A DNA stretch of 64,000 nucleotides from Methylobacterium fujisawaense (GTDB lineage: Bacteria > Pseudomonadota > Alphaproteobacteria > Rhizobiales > Beijerinckiaceae): the NCBI RefSeq assembly GCF_014138435.1, contig NZ_JACJIM010000005.1, forward strand, positions 372,001 to 436,000, read 5' to 3'. Shown here piece by piece: positions 25,167-43,146 of this stretch (the first letter of the stretch is position 1; every line of letters begins with the position of its first letter). Under the pieces are notes generated by a model. The model worked only from the letters and a program-made list of their open reading frames with translations. It did no database searches and had not been told where the DNA came from. The translations under genes were made by a program, and so were the position numbers.

Positions 25167-26387
25167 ATGTCTCAGACGGAAGCGGGCTGGGGTGCGGGGC
25201 CGAGCGGGCGCTACGAGGAACTCGCGGACCGGTTTCGGCCGGTCTTTGCCGAGATCCGCGCCACGGCGGTCGAGCGGGATCGGTCCCGCCGACTGCCCCA
25301 TGCCGAGATCGGTTGGCTGCGGGAGGCCAACTTCACCACGCTGCGCCTCGCGCCGTCCGAGGGCGGCCATGGCGCCAGCCTGTCGGAACTGTTCGCTCTG
25401 CTGATCGAGCTGTCGAGCGCCGATTCCAACGTCACCAATGCGCTGCGGGCGCATTTCGGCTTCACCGAGGATGCGCTCTGCTCGTCCTCGCCCGAATGGC
25501 GCGCGGCCTGGATCGGCCGGATCGGCGCGGGCGAGACGATCGGCAGCGGCGTCTCGGAGACGGGCCCCGCCAAGGTCGGCGCATTCGACACGGTGGTGCG
25601 CCGGCGTGACGGTGCCCGCGTGGTCGACGGCCGGAAGTTCTACACGACCGGCTCGCTGTTCGCGGACTACATCCACCTCTCGGCGGATGACGAGGCGGGC
25701 AGCCCGGTGACGGCGGCGGTGCCAGTGCGCGCGCCGGGGGTGACCATCGTCGACGATTGGGACGGGTTCGGGCAGTCGCTCACAGCCAGCGGCACCGCGA
25801 CCTTCGAAGGCGTGGTGCTCGCCCCCGACCTGATCAAGCCTGATCCGGCCCGTTTCCCCTATGCGATGGCGTTCTTCCAGCTGGTTCATCTCGCGACGCT
25901 CGCCGGGATCGGCCGGGCGGCGGCGGACGACGTGGCACGGCTCGTGGCCGAGCGGACCCGCGTCTACAGCCACGGCAATGCCGGGCGGACGGCTGACGAC
26001 CCGCAGATCCAGGCGGTGGTGGGGCGCGTGCGTGCCAACGCCTACGCGGCGGGCGCGATCGTCCTGAAGGTCGCGGAGGCCCTCCAGAGGGTCCACGACG
26101 CGCACCGGGCCGGATCGCCGGACGTGGAGCGTCAGGCGACGCTCGCCGATGTCGAGGTCAACCAAGCGGTCAGCGTGGTGACCGACCTGATCTTGAGTGC
26201 GACGACGAGCCTGTTCGACGCGCTGGGCGCCTCGGCGGTGAAGGTCGGGAACGGGCTCGACCGTTACTGGCGCAACGCCCGCACCATCGCCTCCCACAAC
26301 CCGCGGATCTACCGGGACCGCTCCGTCGGCGCCTTCGCGATTTCCGGGGAGGCGCCGCCCCGGCAATACCGGGTCGGCTCGGCGTGA
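25167..26387 (+). CDS. Acyl-CoA dehydrogenase-fold flavin monooxygenase (SfnB/DszC-like)
   Basis: A 406-residue protein with the acyl-CoA dehydrogenase fold. ANFTTLRLAPSEGGHGASLSE near residue 60, GSGVSETGPAKVG in the flavin-binding beta domain, VDGRKFYTTGSLFADYI, and a C-terminal helical bundle with FDALGASAVKVGNGLDRYWRNARTI. This branch includes DszC and SfnB, flavin-dependent oxygenases acting on thiophenes, sulfoxides or sulfones, not on CoA esters. The ATG at 25167 has GGGAAG upstream; a GTG at 25161 is an alternative. It heads the plus-strand unit of the organosulfur locus, 13 bases before another NtaA/DszA-type enzyme. Confidence 0.87.
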   Translation: MSQTEAGWGAGPSGRYEELADRFRPVFAEIRATAVERDRSRRLPHAEIGWLREANFTTLRLAPSEGGHGASLSELFALLIELSSADSNVTNALRAHFGFTEDALCSSSPEWRAAWIGRIGAGETIGSGVSETGPAKVGAFDTVVRRRDGARVVDGRKFYTTGSLFADYIHLSADDEAGSPVTAAVPVRAPGVTIVDDWDGFGQSLTASGTATFEGVVLAPDLIKPDPARFPYAMAFFQLVHLATLAGIGRAAADDVARLVAERTRVYSHGNAGRTADDPQIQAVVGRVRANAYAAGAIVLKVAEALQRVHDAHRAGSPDVERQATLADVEVNQAVSVVTDLILSATTSLFDALGASAVKVGNGLDRYWRNARTIASHNPRIYRDRSVGAFAISGEAPPRQYRVGSA

Positions 26388-26400
26388 GGGGGCGACGGGC

Positions 26401-27765
26401 ATGGCACGCCGCGACCGCATGCGCCTGGGCGCGTTCCTGTATCCCGGCGGCCACCACGTCGCCGCGTGGCGGCATCCGTCGTCCCAGGCCGATGCCGGGA
26501 TCAACGCCGCCCATTACCGGCAGATCGCCCGGATCGCGGAGGCCGCGAAGTTCGATCTGCTCTTCCTCGCGGACGGCGTCAGCATTCGCGGGGACGATCT
26601 TGACGCCCTGAGCCGCACGGCGATCCGCTATGTCGGCCAGTTCGAGCCCCTGACGCTGCTGTCCCACCTGTCGGCGGTCACCGAGCGCATCGGGCTCGTG
26701 GCGACCGCCTCCACGACCTACAACGAGCCGTTCCATGTCGCGCGGAAGTTTGCCTCGCTCGATCACCTGAGCGGCGGCCGGGCGGGCTGGAACCTCGTCA
26801 CCTCCGCCGATCCGCGCGAGGCCTGGAACTTCAGCCGCGAGAGCCATCTCGCCCACGCCAACCGCTACGCCCGAGCGGAGGAATTCGTGGACGTCGTCCG
26901 CGGCCTCTGGGATTCCTACGCGGACGACGCCTTCGTGCGCGACCGCGAGACCGGGCGCTTCTTCGATCCGGACAAGCTCGGCCTGCTCGCGCACGCGGGC
27001 GCGCATTTCTCGGTGAGGGGGCCGCTCAACGTCCCCCGGCCGCCGCAGGGGCATCCCGTGGTGGTTCAGGCCGGCTCTTCGGAGGCGGGCAAAGCCCTCG
27101 CCGCCCGCACCGCCGAAGTGATCTTCACCGCCCAGCAGACCCTGGAGGACGCGGTGGATTTCTACGGCGACGTGAAGCATCGGATGGCACGCCACGGCCG
27201 CAACCCCGACCACCTCAAGATCATGCCGGGCGCCTTCCCCGTCGTGGGCCGGACGTCGGCCGAGGCGCAGGACAAATTCGCGTCCCTGCAGGAGCTGATT
27301 CATCCGGTGGTCGGCCGCGCGCTCTTGCAGCAGCTCATCGGCGCCGATCTCTCGGCCTACCCGGACGATGCCCTCGTGCCGGATCTTCCGGAGACCGACG
27401 GCGGCAAGAGCCGTCAGGATCTCTTCCTCCGTCTCGCCCGCCGCGAAGGGCTGACGATCCGCGCATTGTACCTGCGGGCCGCCAGCGCCCGTGGACATTG
27501 GACGATCGTCGGCACGCCGGCGCAGATCGCGGACGCCCTGCAGGAGCGCTTCGAGGCTTATGGCGCGGATGGCTTCAACATCATGCCGCCGACCCTGCCC
27601 GGAGGCCTCGACGATTTCGTTTCCCTGGTGATCCCCGAACTGCGCCGAAGGGGCCTGTTCCGGGAGGCATACGAGGGGACGACCCTGCGGGAGAATCTCG
27701 GCCTGCCGCGTCCCGCCGACCGGTTCTCCACGCCGCACGCCGCGTCCGACCGGGGAGCGGCATGA
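26401..27765 (+). CDS. Flavin-dependent monooxygenase, NtaA/SnaA/DszA family (second copy)
   Basis: A 454-residue class C flavin monooxygenase. It shares the landmarks of the gene at 21372-22709, with RIGLVATASTTYNEPFHVAR, LDHLSGGRAGWNLVTSADPREAWNF, GHPVVVQAGSSEAGKALAAR and GADGFNIMPPTLPGGLDDF. It lies directly after the SfnB/DszC-like gene, with GAGGGGGCG before the ATG. The pairing resembles the DszC/DszA logic, in which one enzyme oxidises sulfur and the next cleaves the C-S bond. The real substrate is unknown. Its stop overlaps the start of the truncated frame at 27762 by four bases (ATGA). Confidence 0.87.
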   Translation: MARRDRMRLGAFLYPGGHHVAAWRHPSSQADAGINAAHYRQIARIAEAAKFDLLFLADGVSIRGDDLDALSRTAIRYVGQFEPLTLLSHLSAVTERIGLVATASTTYNEPFHVARKFASLDHLSGGRAGWNLVTSADPREAWNFSRESHLAHANRYARAEEFVDVVRGLWDSYADDAFVRDRETGRFFDPDKLGLLAHAGAHFSVRGPLNVPRPPQGHPVVVQAGSSEAGKALAARTAEVIFTAQQTLEDAVDFYGDVKHRMARHGRNPDHLKIMPGAFPVVGRTSAEAQDKFASLQELIHPVVGRALLQQLIGADLSAYPDDALVPDLPETDGGKSRQDLFLRLARREGLTIRALYLRAASARGHWTIVGTPAQIADALQERFEAYGADGFNIMPPTLPGGLDDFVSLVIPELRRRGLFREAYEGTTLRENLGLPRPADRFSTPHAASDRGAA

Positions 27766-28004
27766 CTGTGCCCCGGCCGCAAGCGCCTTCGACTTCGGAT
27801 CGCACGGCCATGACCGACGACGACACGGATATCCCCGCCCGGCGGCGCTTTCTGGAAGGCGGTGTCGCCGCCGTTGCCGGTTTGGTGGCCGGACACCCGA
27901 TTGATCAGGGCGACCGTTGGGTTCGCAACGACGAGGTCCCGAGATGTCCCGGCGCGCCGCCGGGATCCTGTCCTGACAGACGTCGCGCCAGTCGGTCGGC
28001 CTGA
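27762..28004 (+). pseudogene. Truncated gene: Tat signal peptide followed by unrelated sequence
   Basis: The frame opens with ATG overlapping the previous stop (ATGA), with a second possible start at 27810. It encodes a clear Tat-type signal, DDDTDIPARRRFLEGGVAAV followed by AGLVAGHP. Directly after the signal the protein loses any ordered character and ends after 80 residues. The likely parent is a third gene of this operon for an exported protein, perhaps another ABC substrate-binding protein, lost by deletion. Which family it belonged to cannot be told from the signal alone. Confidence 0.55.
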
Positions 28005-28352
28005 TTCCGGTCCGGGACGTGAAGCGGATCGATCTCGCCCCGGAACCGTGCCGGCTTCGGGGGACGTTTCTGCCCCTCGCCGTTCAGCCGAATGGAGCGC
28101 AAACCCGGATGCGCGGTGTTGGGGGCTTCGGAGATCCGGCGTGCGTTGGTCTGGCCGGAAGTCAAACGTCCGCCTTGCAGAGGGCGCGCTGCACAAGCGG
28201 ACGAGCTCCAACCGATCCATGTCGGGCATGCGGAAAACCGCCTGGGCTTCCCGAAAGCGGGGGGATCGAGCCTCCGCGGGCGCCCAGGACGGCGTCTTCC
28301 ACCCGAGGTCGGGAAGCATCGCTTCCCGACTGCGCCGAGGGTGCTGACAAAC
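28005..28352. other. Intergenic region between the organosulfur locus and fghA
   Basis: No gene is supported. This may be scar tissue from the deletion that truncated the Tat-signal gene. The only structure seen is the hairpin at 28308-28330. Confidence 0.4.
28308..28330 (-). terminator. Candidate terminator hairpin of fghA
   Basis: GTCGGGAAGC (28308-28317) and GCTTCCCGAC (28321-28330) form a perfect 10-bp stem with a three-base loop, 23 bases after the fghA stop. A U-tract is lacking, so termination is inferred from stem strength and position. Confidence 0.5.
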
Positions 28353-29186
28353 TTACTTCAGGCGCGCGGCAGCCCAGGCGATGTGGTCGGCCATGAAGGT
28401 CGAGATGAAGAAGTAGGAGTGGTCGTAGCCCTCGCGCATGTTCAGCGTCAGCGCGATGCCGGCCTTCTTGCAGGCCTCCTCAAGCAGCCAGGGGCGCAGA
28501 CCGTCCTGAAGGAAGCTGTCGGCGGTGCCCTGATCCACCAGGATCTCGGGGAAGCGCTTGCCGTCCTCGATCAGCGCGGTGGCGTCGTGGGCGCGCCAGG
28601 CGGCCGGGTCGGACCCGAGGTACTTCTCGAAGGCAGGCTTCGACCAGCCGGCCGTGGACGGCTGTGCGATCGGCGCGAATGCGGAGCAGGACTTGAAGCG
28701 TTCCGGGTAGGTCAGCGCGATGGTGAGCGCCCCGTGGCCGCCCATGGAATGGCCGAAGATGCCCTGGCGCGACAGATCGGCGGGGAATTCCTGCGCGATC
28801 AGGGCCGGCAACTCCTCAGTCACGTAGCTCCACATCTTGTAGTTCTTCGCATAGGGCGCCTCGGTGGCGTCCAGATAGAAACCGGCACCGGAGCCGAACT
28901 GCCAGTTGCCCTCTTCGTCCGGGATCCCGGGGCCGCGCGGGCTGGTATCCGGAGCCACGACGATCACACCATGATCGGCTGCCGCCTTGCGATACTCACC
29001 CTTGTCCATGACGTTGGCGTGCGTGCAGGTCAGCCCGGACAGGTACCACAGCACCGGGACTGGTCCCTTCTCGGCCTGGGGCGGCACGAACACCGCGAAG
29101 GTCATCGGGCATCCGGTGGTCTGCGCGTCGTGCTTGTAGACGCCCTGCGTGCCGCCGTGGGCGCGGGCCTTCGAGACGGTTTCCAT
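28353..29186 (-). CDS. fghA: S-formylglutathione hydrolase
   Basis: A 277-residue serine hydrolase of the esterase D family. The catalytic triad is Ser147 (GHSMGG), Asp223 (GTADSF) and His256 (YDHSYFF), at almost the same positions as in E. coli FrmB. The oxyanion region YLSGLTCTHANVM is intact. It hydrolyses S-formylglutathione to formate and glutathione, the last step of glutathione-dependent formaldehyde oxidation. AGGAG precedes the ATG at 29186. It follows the dehydrogenase gene on the same strand with a 134-base gap, so the two probably form an operon. Confidence 0.95.
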   Translation of the reverse strand: METVSKARAHGGTQGVYKHDAQTTGCPMTFAVFVPPQAEKGPVPVLWYLSGLTCTHANVMDKGEYRKAAADHGVIVVAPDTSPRGPGIPDEEGNWQFGSGAGFYLDATEAPYAKNYKMWSYVTEELPALIAQEFPADLSRQGIFGHSMGGHGALTIALTYPERFKSCSAFAPIAQPSTAGWSKPAFEKYLGSDPAAWRAHDATALIEDGKRFPEILVDQGTADSFLQDGLRPWLLEEACKKAGIALTLNMREGYDHSYFFISTFMADHIAWAAARLK

Positions 29187-29320
29187 CAGCTGTGATCTCC
29201 TGCTCGGGCGCCGAGAGCCCCGCTCGGGGGCCGGATCGCGGGCACCGGGGCTCCGGGAATGCGGGGGCGTGCGTGGGGCTCCCCGACCTCGCAGGCGGGG
29301 GAGCCCCGGATCTGTCTTCC

Positions 29321-30457
29321 TTAGTAGACGACCACGGAGCGGATCGACTTGCCCTCGTGCATGAGGTCGAAGCCGTGGTTGATCTCCTCCAGCGGCATGG
29401 TGTGGGTGATCAGATCGTCGATGTTGATCTTACCCTCCATGTACCAGTCGACGATCTTCGGCACGTCCGTGCGTCCGCGCGCGCCGCCGAACGCCGAACC
29501 CTTCCAGACGCGGCCGGTGACGAGCTGGAACGGACGGGTCGAGATCTCGCGGCCGGCTTCCGCCACGCCGATGACGATCGACTCGCCCCAGCCGCGATGG
29601 CAGCACTCGAGGGCCTGGCGCATCACGTGGACGTTGCCGGTGCAGTCGAAGGAGAAATCGGCGCCGCCGCCGGTGAGATCGACGATGGCCTGAACCACCT
29701 TGTCGGTGCCGACCTCGTTCGGATTGATGAAGTCGGTCATGCCGAATTTGCGGGCCATGGCCTGCTTCTCCGGGTTGATGTCGACGCCGATGATCTTGTC
29801 GGCACCGACCATCCGGGCGGCCTGGAGCACGTTGAGGCCGATACCGCCGAGACCGAACACCACCACGTTGGCGCCGGGCCAGACCTTGGCGGTGTAGATC
29901 ACTGCGCCAATTCCGGTGGTCACGCCGCAGCCGATGTAGCAGATCTTGTCGAAGGGGGCGTCTTCGCGGATCTTGGCCAGCGCGATGGCGGGCAGGACCG
30001 TGAAGTTCGAGAAGGTCGAGCAGCCCATGTAGTGGAACACGGTGCTCGAACCGCCCGGGCTGCCGCCGGTGGAGACGCAGGAGAAGCGGCTCGTGCCGTC
30101 CGGCATCACGCCCTGGCCCTGGGTCGCCCGGATCGCGGTGCACAGGTTGGTGCGCTGGGACAGGCAGGACTTACAGTTGCGGCATTCCGGCGTGTAGAGC
30201 GGGATGACATGGTCGCCGGGCTTCAGCGTGGTGACGCCGGCGCCGACCTCGCGGACGATGCCCGCGCCCTCATGACCGAGGATCGCCGGGAACTTGCCCT
30301 CGGAATCGAGGCCCGACAGCGTGTAGGCGTCGGTGTGGCAGATCCCGGTGGCCATCAGCTCGACGAGAACCTCGCCGGCCTTGGGCCCCTCGATGTCGAT
30401 GGTCTCGATCGTGAGAGGCTTCTTGGCCTCCCACGCGACAGCCGCGCGCGTCTTCAT
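29321..30457 (-). CDS. S-(hydroxymethyl)glutathione dehydrogenase / class III alcohol dehydrogenase
   Basis: A 378-residue zinc-dependent dehydrogenase. The catalytic zinc ligands are Cys40 (CHTD), His62 (GHEGAG) and Cys177 (GCGVTTG). The structural zinc cysteines are 92, 95, 98 and 106 (CRNCKSC...C), and the NAD-binding motif is GLGGIG at 202-207. It oxidises S-hydroxymethylglutathione, formed from formaldehyde and glutathione, to S-formylglutathione. ATG at 30457 has AGGA upstream; a GTG one codon earlier is possible. With fghA it makes a complete cytosolic formaldehyde detoxification route, parallel to the tetrahydromethanopterin route usual in methylobacteria. Confidence 0.95.
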   Translation of the reverse strand: MKTRAAVAWEAKKPLTIETIDIEGPKAGEVLVELMATGICHTDAYTLSGLDSEGKFPAILGHEGAGIVREVGAGVTTLKPGDHVIPLYTPECRNCKSCLSQRTNLCTAIRATQGQGVMPDGTSRFSCVSTGGSPGGSSTVFHYMGCSTFSNFTVLPAIALAKIREDAPFDKICYIGCGVTTGIGAVIYTAKVWPGANVVVFGLGGIGLNVLQAARMVGADKIIGVDINPEKQAMARKFGMTDFINPNEVGTDKVVQAIVDLTGGGADFSFDCTGNVHVMRQALECCHRGWGESIVIGVAEAGREISTRPFQLVTGRVWKGSAFGGARGRTDVPKIVDWYMEGKINIDDLITHTMPLEEINHGFDLMHEGKSIRSVVVY

Positions 30458-31208
30458 CACAAGTTCCTATTGTCTGGACGATCACGGACGGCGCCGAACT
30501 GCCGACTCTTCGGTGCGCCTCGCTCATGGGCGGCGCACCGAACGGTCCGGAAATCTGGTGCGTGTGTGATGCTTCTGGCGCTCGGATGCAACGTCTGCGT
30601 CCGCATTTTGACCCTGGCGTCCCGGTTCCGGCAGATCCGGGGAATGGGTCCCATCCGCATCCTGCATGGCGCGCGCCGACTGCGACGGTTGCACCAAGTC
30701 CGACGCCGACGGGACCAGACGGCTTGGCCGAAATCGACCCGTGGCTGTCCCCGACTCCGCTCGGCCATGCCCACGGTGCTGACGGGATCCGGACGCGCGC
30801 TGATCGGCGATCCTGCCCTGGGACGATATGGGCACGACCGTCGCCCGGAGTCGCACGCGTCACGCGCCGCGTGAATCTCCTGTCCGCGTCGGTGCATGAG
30901 CGGTGCCCGTCACGGTCCGCCAGCGTGGGCGGGCCCAGCTACATGCCTGAGCCGCTGTCCGCAGCGTGATCGAAAGCCACGTGAGCCGACCCCGATCTCT
31001 CATCCACGGAATGAGATTCGGGCTGGCGGGAGGCCTGAGCCGACCTCTTCACCGCGGTCGTCGCGCGACAATGCCACGCTATCGGCGTCCCGCGCGGGCG
31101 GATACCGAAGCCAAACGCATCGGTGAGTGGACACGCTCCGTCGCCGCCCGCAGATTCGTCCGCCCTCCCGAGCGCCCGACGCCCGACCTCTCCCTGATCG
31201 ATCCTCGT
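30458..31208. other. Divergent intergenic region, no gene seen
   Basis: The formaldehyde dehydrogenase and the MHYT kinase are transcribed away from this 750-base region, so both promoters should be here. Frames on both strands are Arg/Pro/Gly-rich and lack ribosome binding sites. The kinase frame is open back to 30966, but that part has no domain likeness. No clear operator or riboswitch was found. Confidence 0.4.
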
Positions 31209-33863
<2,655 letters not shown>

Positions 33864-33998
33864 TCGACAGGCCGCGCGTCCATCCCTCGACAACCGGCGT
33901 CGCCCGGGTGCCGTTCGCACGCACCGTCTTGGGGCACCGCTGGCCGTCTTACCGGGAATCCGAACGCCGGCAGCCCTGTGCCGATATGCGGGAACGGC

Positions 33999-34014
33999 GG
34001 ATCTCCACAGATCC
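33999..34014. terminator. Weak hairpin between convergent kinase genes
   Basis: GGATCT-N4-AGATCC is a 6-bp stem lying between the convergent genes ending at 33863 and 34104. It may help end one or both transcripts; there is no U-tract. Confidence 0.25.
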
Positions 34015-34103
34015 CGGGGATCTCTGCCGGGCAAAATCGCCGCGCCTCTCTGCGATCGGCACGCGTTCCGCTGTCGTTTTCTTTGGTCGCGATCGAGACA
34101 ACT

Positions 34104-36172
34104 TCATCCCCGCGCGTTGCCGAGCAGCTCCCGCAGGTTGTCAATCAAGTCGTCCGCTCGGAATGGTTTCTGCAGCAAGGGGAAGCCGTTCGCATCCTGA
34201 CCTTCCCGAAGGTAGCCGGAGGCCAGCAGGATCTGCATGTGTGGCCATTGCTGCCGGATGATGTGTCCGAGCTCGATGCCGTTCATCGCGCCGGGCATGT
34301 TCACGTCGCTGAAAACGAGGCAGATATTCGCCTCCCTCCGCAGAACGTGCAGAGCCTCGCTGGCATCATGCGCACTGAGCACCTCGAACGCGAGGGCCTC
34401 GAGGGTCGAGACAACGGTCGAGCGGACATCGGCGTCGTCCTCGACGACAAGCACGGCCCTACCCGCACCATTCATCGGATTCGGCGGCTCGTTCGTCGCA
34501 CCCGCAGCGCATTCTTCCGATCTGGGACTTCCTTCGGCGAGCACGGGCATCGTGACGAGGAAACGGGTGCCTTGATGCGGCGTGCTGTCGACAACGATGG
34601 TCCCGCCACTCTGCTGCACGAAGCCATAGACCATGCTCAGACCGAGGCCCGTGCCTTTGCCGACCTCCTTCGTCGTGAAGAAGGGTTCGAAGACGCGCGC
34701 CAGAACATCAGGTGACATCCCCGTGCCCGAGTCGGCGACCGTGATCTCTACGGGACGCACGTCCTCGACCCCCTCCGGCCCAGTGGGGTCCCGGCGCCTG
34801 ATGCGGATGTCCAAGGTCCCTCCATCCGGCATCGCGTCCCGGGCATTCACCGCGAGGTTGATGAGAGCGGCCTCGAACTGAGCGTGATCGACACAGACTT
34901 CCGGCAATCCCGCCTCCAGATCCGCGGAGATCGTGATCCGCTCGCCGAGCGTACGCGCCAGAAGCTTGATCAGGCCAGGAATGAAGTTCGCGAAGTTCAG
35001 CGCTTTCGGCTGGAGAGGAGAGCGTCGCGAGAAGGCCAGCAGCCGGCTGGTGAGTTCGGCGCAGCGATGGGCCCCCTCGATGGCTCTCTCGATGCGGCGG
35101 TGCGCCTTCTCGTTGCCCAGCAACGCGCCTTTTACCAAGTCAAGATTGCCGATGACGATGCTCAACATGTTGTTGAAATCGTGCGCGATCCCGCCGGTTA
35201 GGCGGCCCACCGCCTCGAGCTTCGAAGCGTGCTGCAAGTTGAGTTCAAGTTCCTTGCGCTCCGTCACGTCGAACCACATCCCGAAGAGCTCGACCGCCGT
35301 GCCGCTCTCATCACGGTTCACCGAGATCTGGTCGAGGATGTGTCGTTCCAAGCCATCCGCGTTGCGCCAGCGATATTCCAGAGCCACCTCGCCGGTCTCG
35401 AGGACCGCGCAAAGCGCTGCCGACACGCGCTCACGGTCGTCTGCTTCGAGGCGGGAATTCCAGAGGCCAGAGGTGGCGAAGGCCTCGCGCGAGAAGCCGG
35501 TGATGCGCGCGATGCTGTCGTTGGTGAAGTAGAGGCGTCGGTCGGCGACGCCGATCGGTGAGGTGTAGAGGGCGATGGGAAGGCCGCGCAGGACAGCGGC
35601 CTGATGCTCTTCCCGCCTGCGCAGCGCCTGCTCGGCTTCCAGTTTCTCACCGCGTACGCGAAGGTTCTCCAAGAGCAGACGCTTCTCGGCGGTCGCGTTG
35701 CGCTTGATCTCTTCGGTCTTGCGGTAAAGATCGACGAAGACATCGACCTTCGACTTCAGCACCAAAGGCTGGATCGGCTTGAACACATAATCGACCGCGC
35801 CGGCGGAGTAACCGCGGAAGATGTGGATGTCGTCCTTGTTGTGGGCCGTGAGGAACAGGATCGGGACACGGGATGTGCGCGAGCGGCTGCGGATGAGGGC
35901 GGCCACCTCGTAGCCGTCCATGCGCGGCATCTGTACGTCGAGCAGAATGAGGGCGAAGTCCTCCCGGAGGGCCCGGCGTAGGGCTTCTTCCGGCGAGTTC
36001 GCCAGAATCAAGTCGGTCTCGGGATCGGCTAGAATCTCAGAGGCGGCAAGCAGATTACGCTGGTCGTCATCGACGATCAGGATCTTGGCTCGGACCGGGG
36101 TCAGCTCGGTGGGTAAGCCGAGCTGTCCCGCCGTATCGTCCGGACCAGCCGGATGGGGATCCAGTCGGCGGC

Positions 36173-36176
<4 letters not shown>
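34104..36176 (-). CDS. REC-PAS-histidine kinase-REC hybrid protein
   Basis: A 690-residue cytosolic protein. Its order is a receiver (about 30-150, with [13 protein letters not shown] and a final KPIQP), a short coiled coil, PAS (about 200-320), an HWE/NtrB-like phosphoacceptor segment [20 protein letters not shown] near 330, HATPase (to about 555, with DSGTGM and [14 protein letters not shown]), and a C-terminal receiver (575-690) of the ExxDxR type. The ATG at 36176 overlaps the stop of the upstream giant kinase (ATGA), so the two are translationally coupled. The N-terminal receiver is probably the target of the giant kinase, making a phosphorelay. No DNA-binding output is present. Confidence 0.88.
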
Positions 36177-41986
<5,810 letters not shown>

Positions 41987-42243
41987 GCGGAAACAACCTC
42001 AGGGTAGATGCGCATGGCTAAGCGTGGCAGCCATCCGAATCGTCAGCGACTACGAGTGACCACCAACGAAGTGGCACGGCAATTGAGCTCAGCCCAGCGG
42101 GTTGCTCAATCGTTTGGAACTCGGGACGAAGCCAAATCGCGAGCCTCGTCCTGCGTAGAACTTGTGTCGTGGCCGATCTGACAGAAACGAATACGCTCAC
42201 ACTGGCATGGCCGTGTCAGGACGGTTCGGTGCCTCCGGACAGG

Positions 42244-42687
42244 TCAGCATGGATGCCCGCGCAAGTTGAGGTGCTCCTCGCTGGCAGGATTCGCAACGCG
42301 CCAGGCCCGGGCGCGGCGCGCCCGGCTTTTCACAGGACCGGTTTGACAGCCCATCACTTCGGCGGCCGCCTCATAGGTTAAGTCTCGCGCGCTCACGAGC
42401 AGCAGACCCCCGCGCCACATCTCAGGCAGCTGACCGATGGGCGACGGGACGGTCGGCAGATCGGAGCGGTGCTCGTGGGCCGCGGGCGCAGCGCGCTGAG
42501 TCGTAACGGAGCCGTCCACATTTCCGATCACGCGCCTGCGCTCGCGGCACTCCGCATGAAACAGATTGTGGCTGATGGTGCAGAGCCGCGCCTCCAGGTT
42601 CGAGCTTGGCGTGACGTCATCCTGGCGCGTCCAGGCCCGCTGCACCGTCTCCGGCACCCCGTCGTCGGCGCACGCGTCGTCGGCCAT
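42244..42687 (-). pseudogene. Degenerate ECF sigma factor (EcfG-like) remnant
   Basis: The frame encodes sigma region 2-like sequence (ADDGVPETVQRAW, NLEARLCTISHNLFHAECRE) and region 4-like sequence (LTYEAAAEVMGCQTGPVKSRARRAR), as in small ECF sigma factors of the EcfG type. The N-terminal helix is missing: family-like residues (RVYAFSL) extend upstream of the ATG at 42687 but run into an in-frame TGA within about 14 codons. Region 4 also departs from the family at the usual REALLLV position (MWRGGLLLV). A working factor is unlikely, though expression of the short form cannot be excluded. Confidence 0.65.
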
Positions 42688-42809
42688 GAGCGAAAAGGCG
42701 TATACGCGCCGTCCAGCGGGTTTTGCTCAGGAAGACGCGTCTCCAAACGCCTTCTTCTGATAGGCCCGGCTCCTCACCGGCATAGCGGTGCTGGCCAGCG
42801 GCTTTGACG

Positions 42810-43043
42810 TCACCCGGACCCTGCCATCTGTTCAGCATTGGATGCCACCGTGAAGCCCTCGCGGTCGAAGACGTTGTAGAGGACACAGGAAGGATCGAGC
42901 CCGAGCCCCGCTATGTGGGTGACAGCGGCTTCCTTGGCTTCGGCCAGCGTGCTGAAGGGATCGGGCAACTGGTACAGCCTTGCTGGCCGTTCCTCGCCGT
43001 CGACCTGCGCCGCGAGCGTTGTGATCTCGACTGTGTAGGGCAT
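42810..43043 (-). CDS. Small protein of unknown function (77 aa)
   Basis: A compact acidic protein beginning MPYTVEITTLAAQVDGEERPAR, with AEAKEAAVTHIAGLGLDPS in the middle. It looks like a real folded domain with a beta strand start and a helix, and has no signal or membrane segment. The start at 43043 begins an ordered sequence; the frame is open further upstream, but that part overlaps the 27-aa gene at 43063-43146. It lies 19 bases after that small membrane protein gene on the same strand, so they are likely co-transcribed. No family is recognised. Confidence 0.6.
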   Translation of the reverse strand: MPYTVEITTLAAQVDGEERPARLYQLPDPFSTLAEAKEAAVTHIAGLGLDPSCVLYNVFDREGFTVASNAEQMAGSG

Positions 43044-43062
43044 GATGCTGGCCCACCGGCGC

Positions 43063-43146
43063 TCAGTGGAACACGCCGAAGAACCACAACAGCAGGATAA
43101 TTGGCAGCGGGATCCCCAGCAGCCACAGCATTCCACCGCGCAGCAT
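43063..43146 (-). CDS. 27-residue single-helix membrane microprotein
   Basis: The minus strand encodes MLRGGMLWLLGIPLPIILLL followed by WFFGVFH, a single hydrophobic helix with a Gly-Ile-Pro-Leu-Pro centre. A near-perfect ribosome binding site (GAAGGAGG, seven bases before the ATG at 43146) supports translation. Its size and hydrophobicity fit the class of tiny membrane proteins that act as regulators of larger membrane complexes or in stress responses; nothing more can be said about function. It is followed by the 77-aa gene, probably in one operon. Confidence 0.65.
   Translation of the reverse strand: MLRGGMLWLLGIPLPIILLLWFFGVFH

Noticed and set aside
30461..30965. Candidate small genes between the formaldehyde dehydrogenase and the MHYT kinase
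   Set aside because: All frames lack ribosome binding sites and have random high-GC composition.
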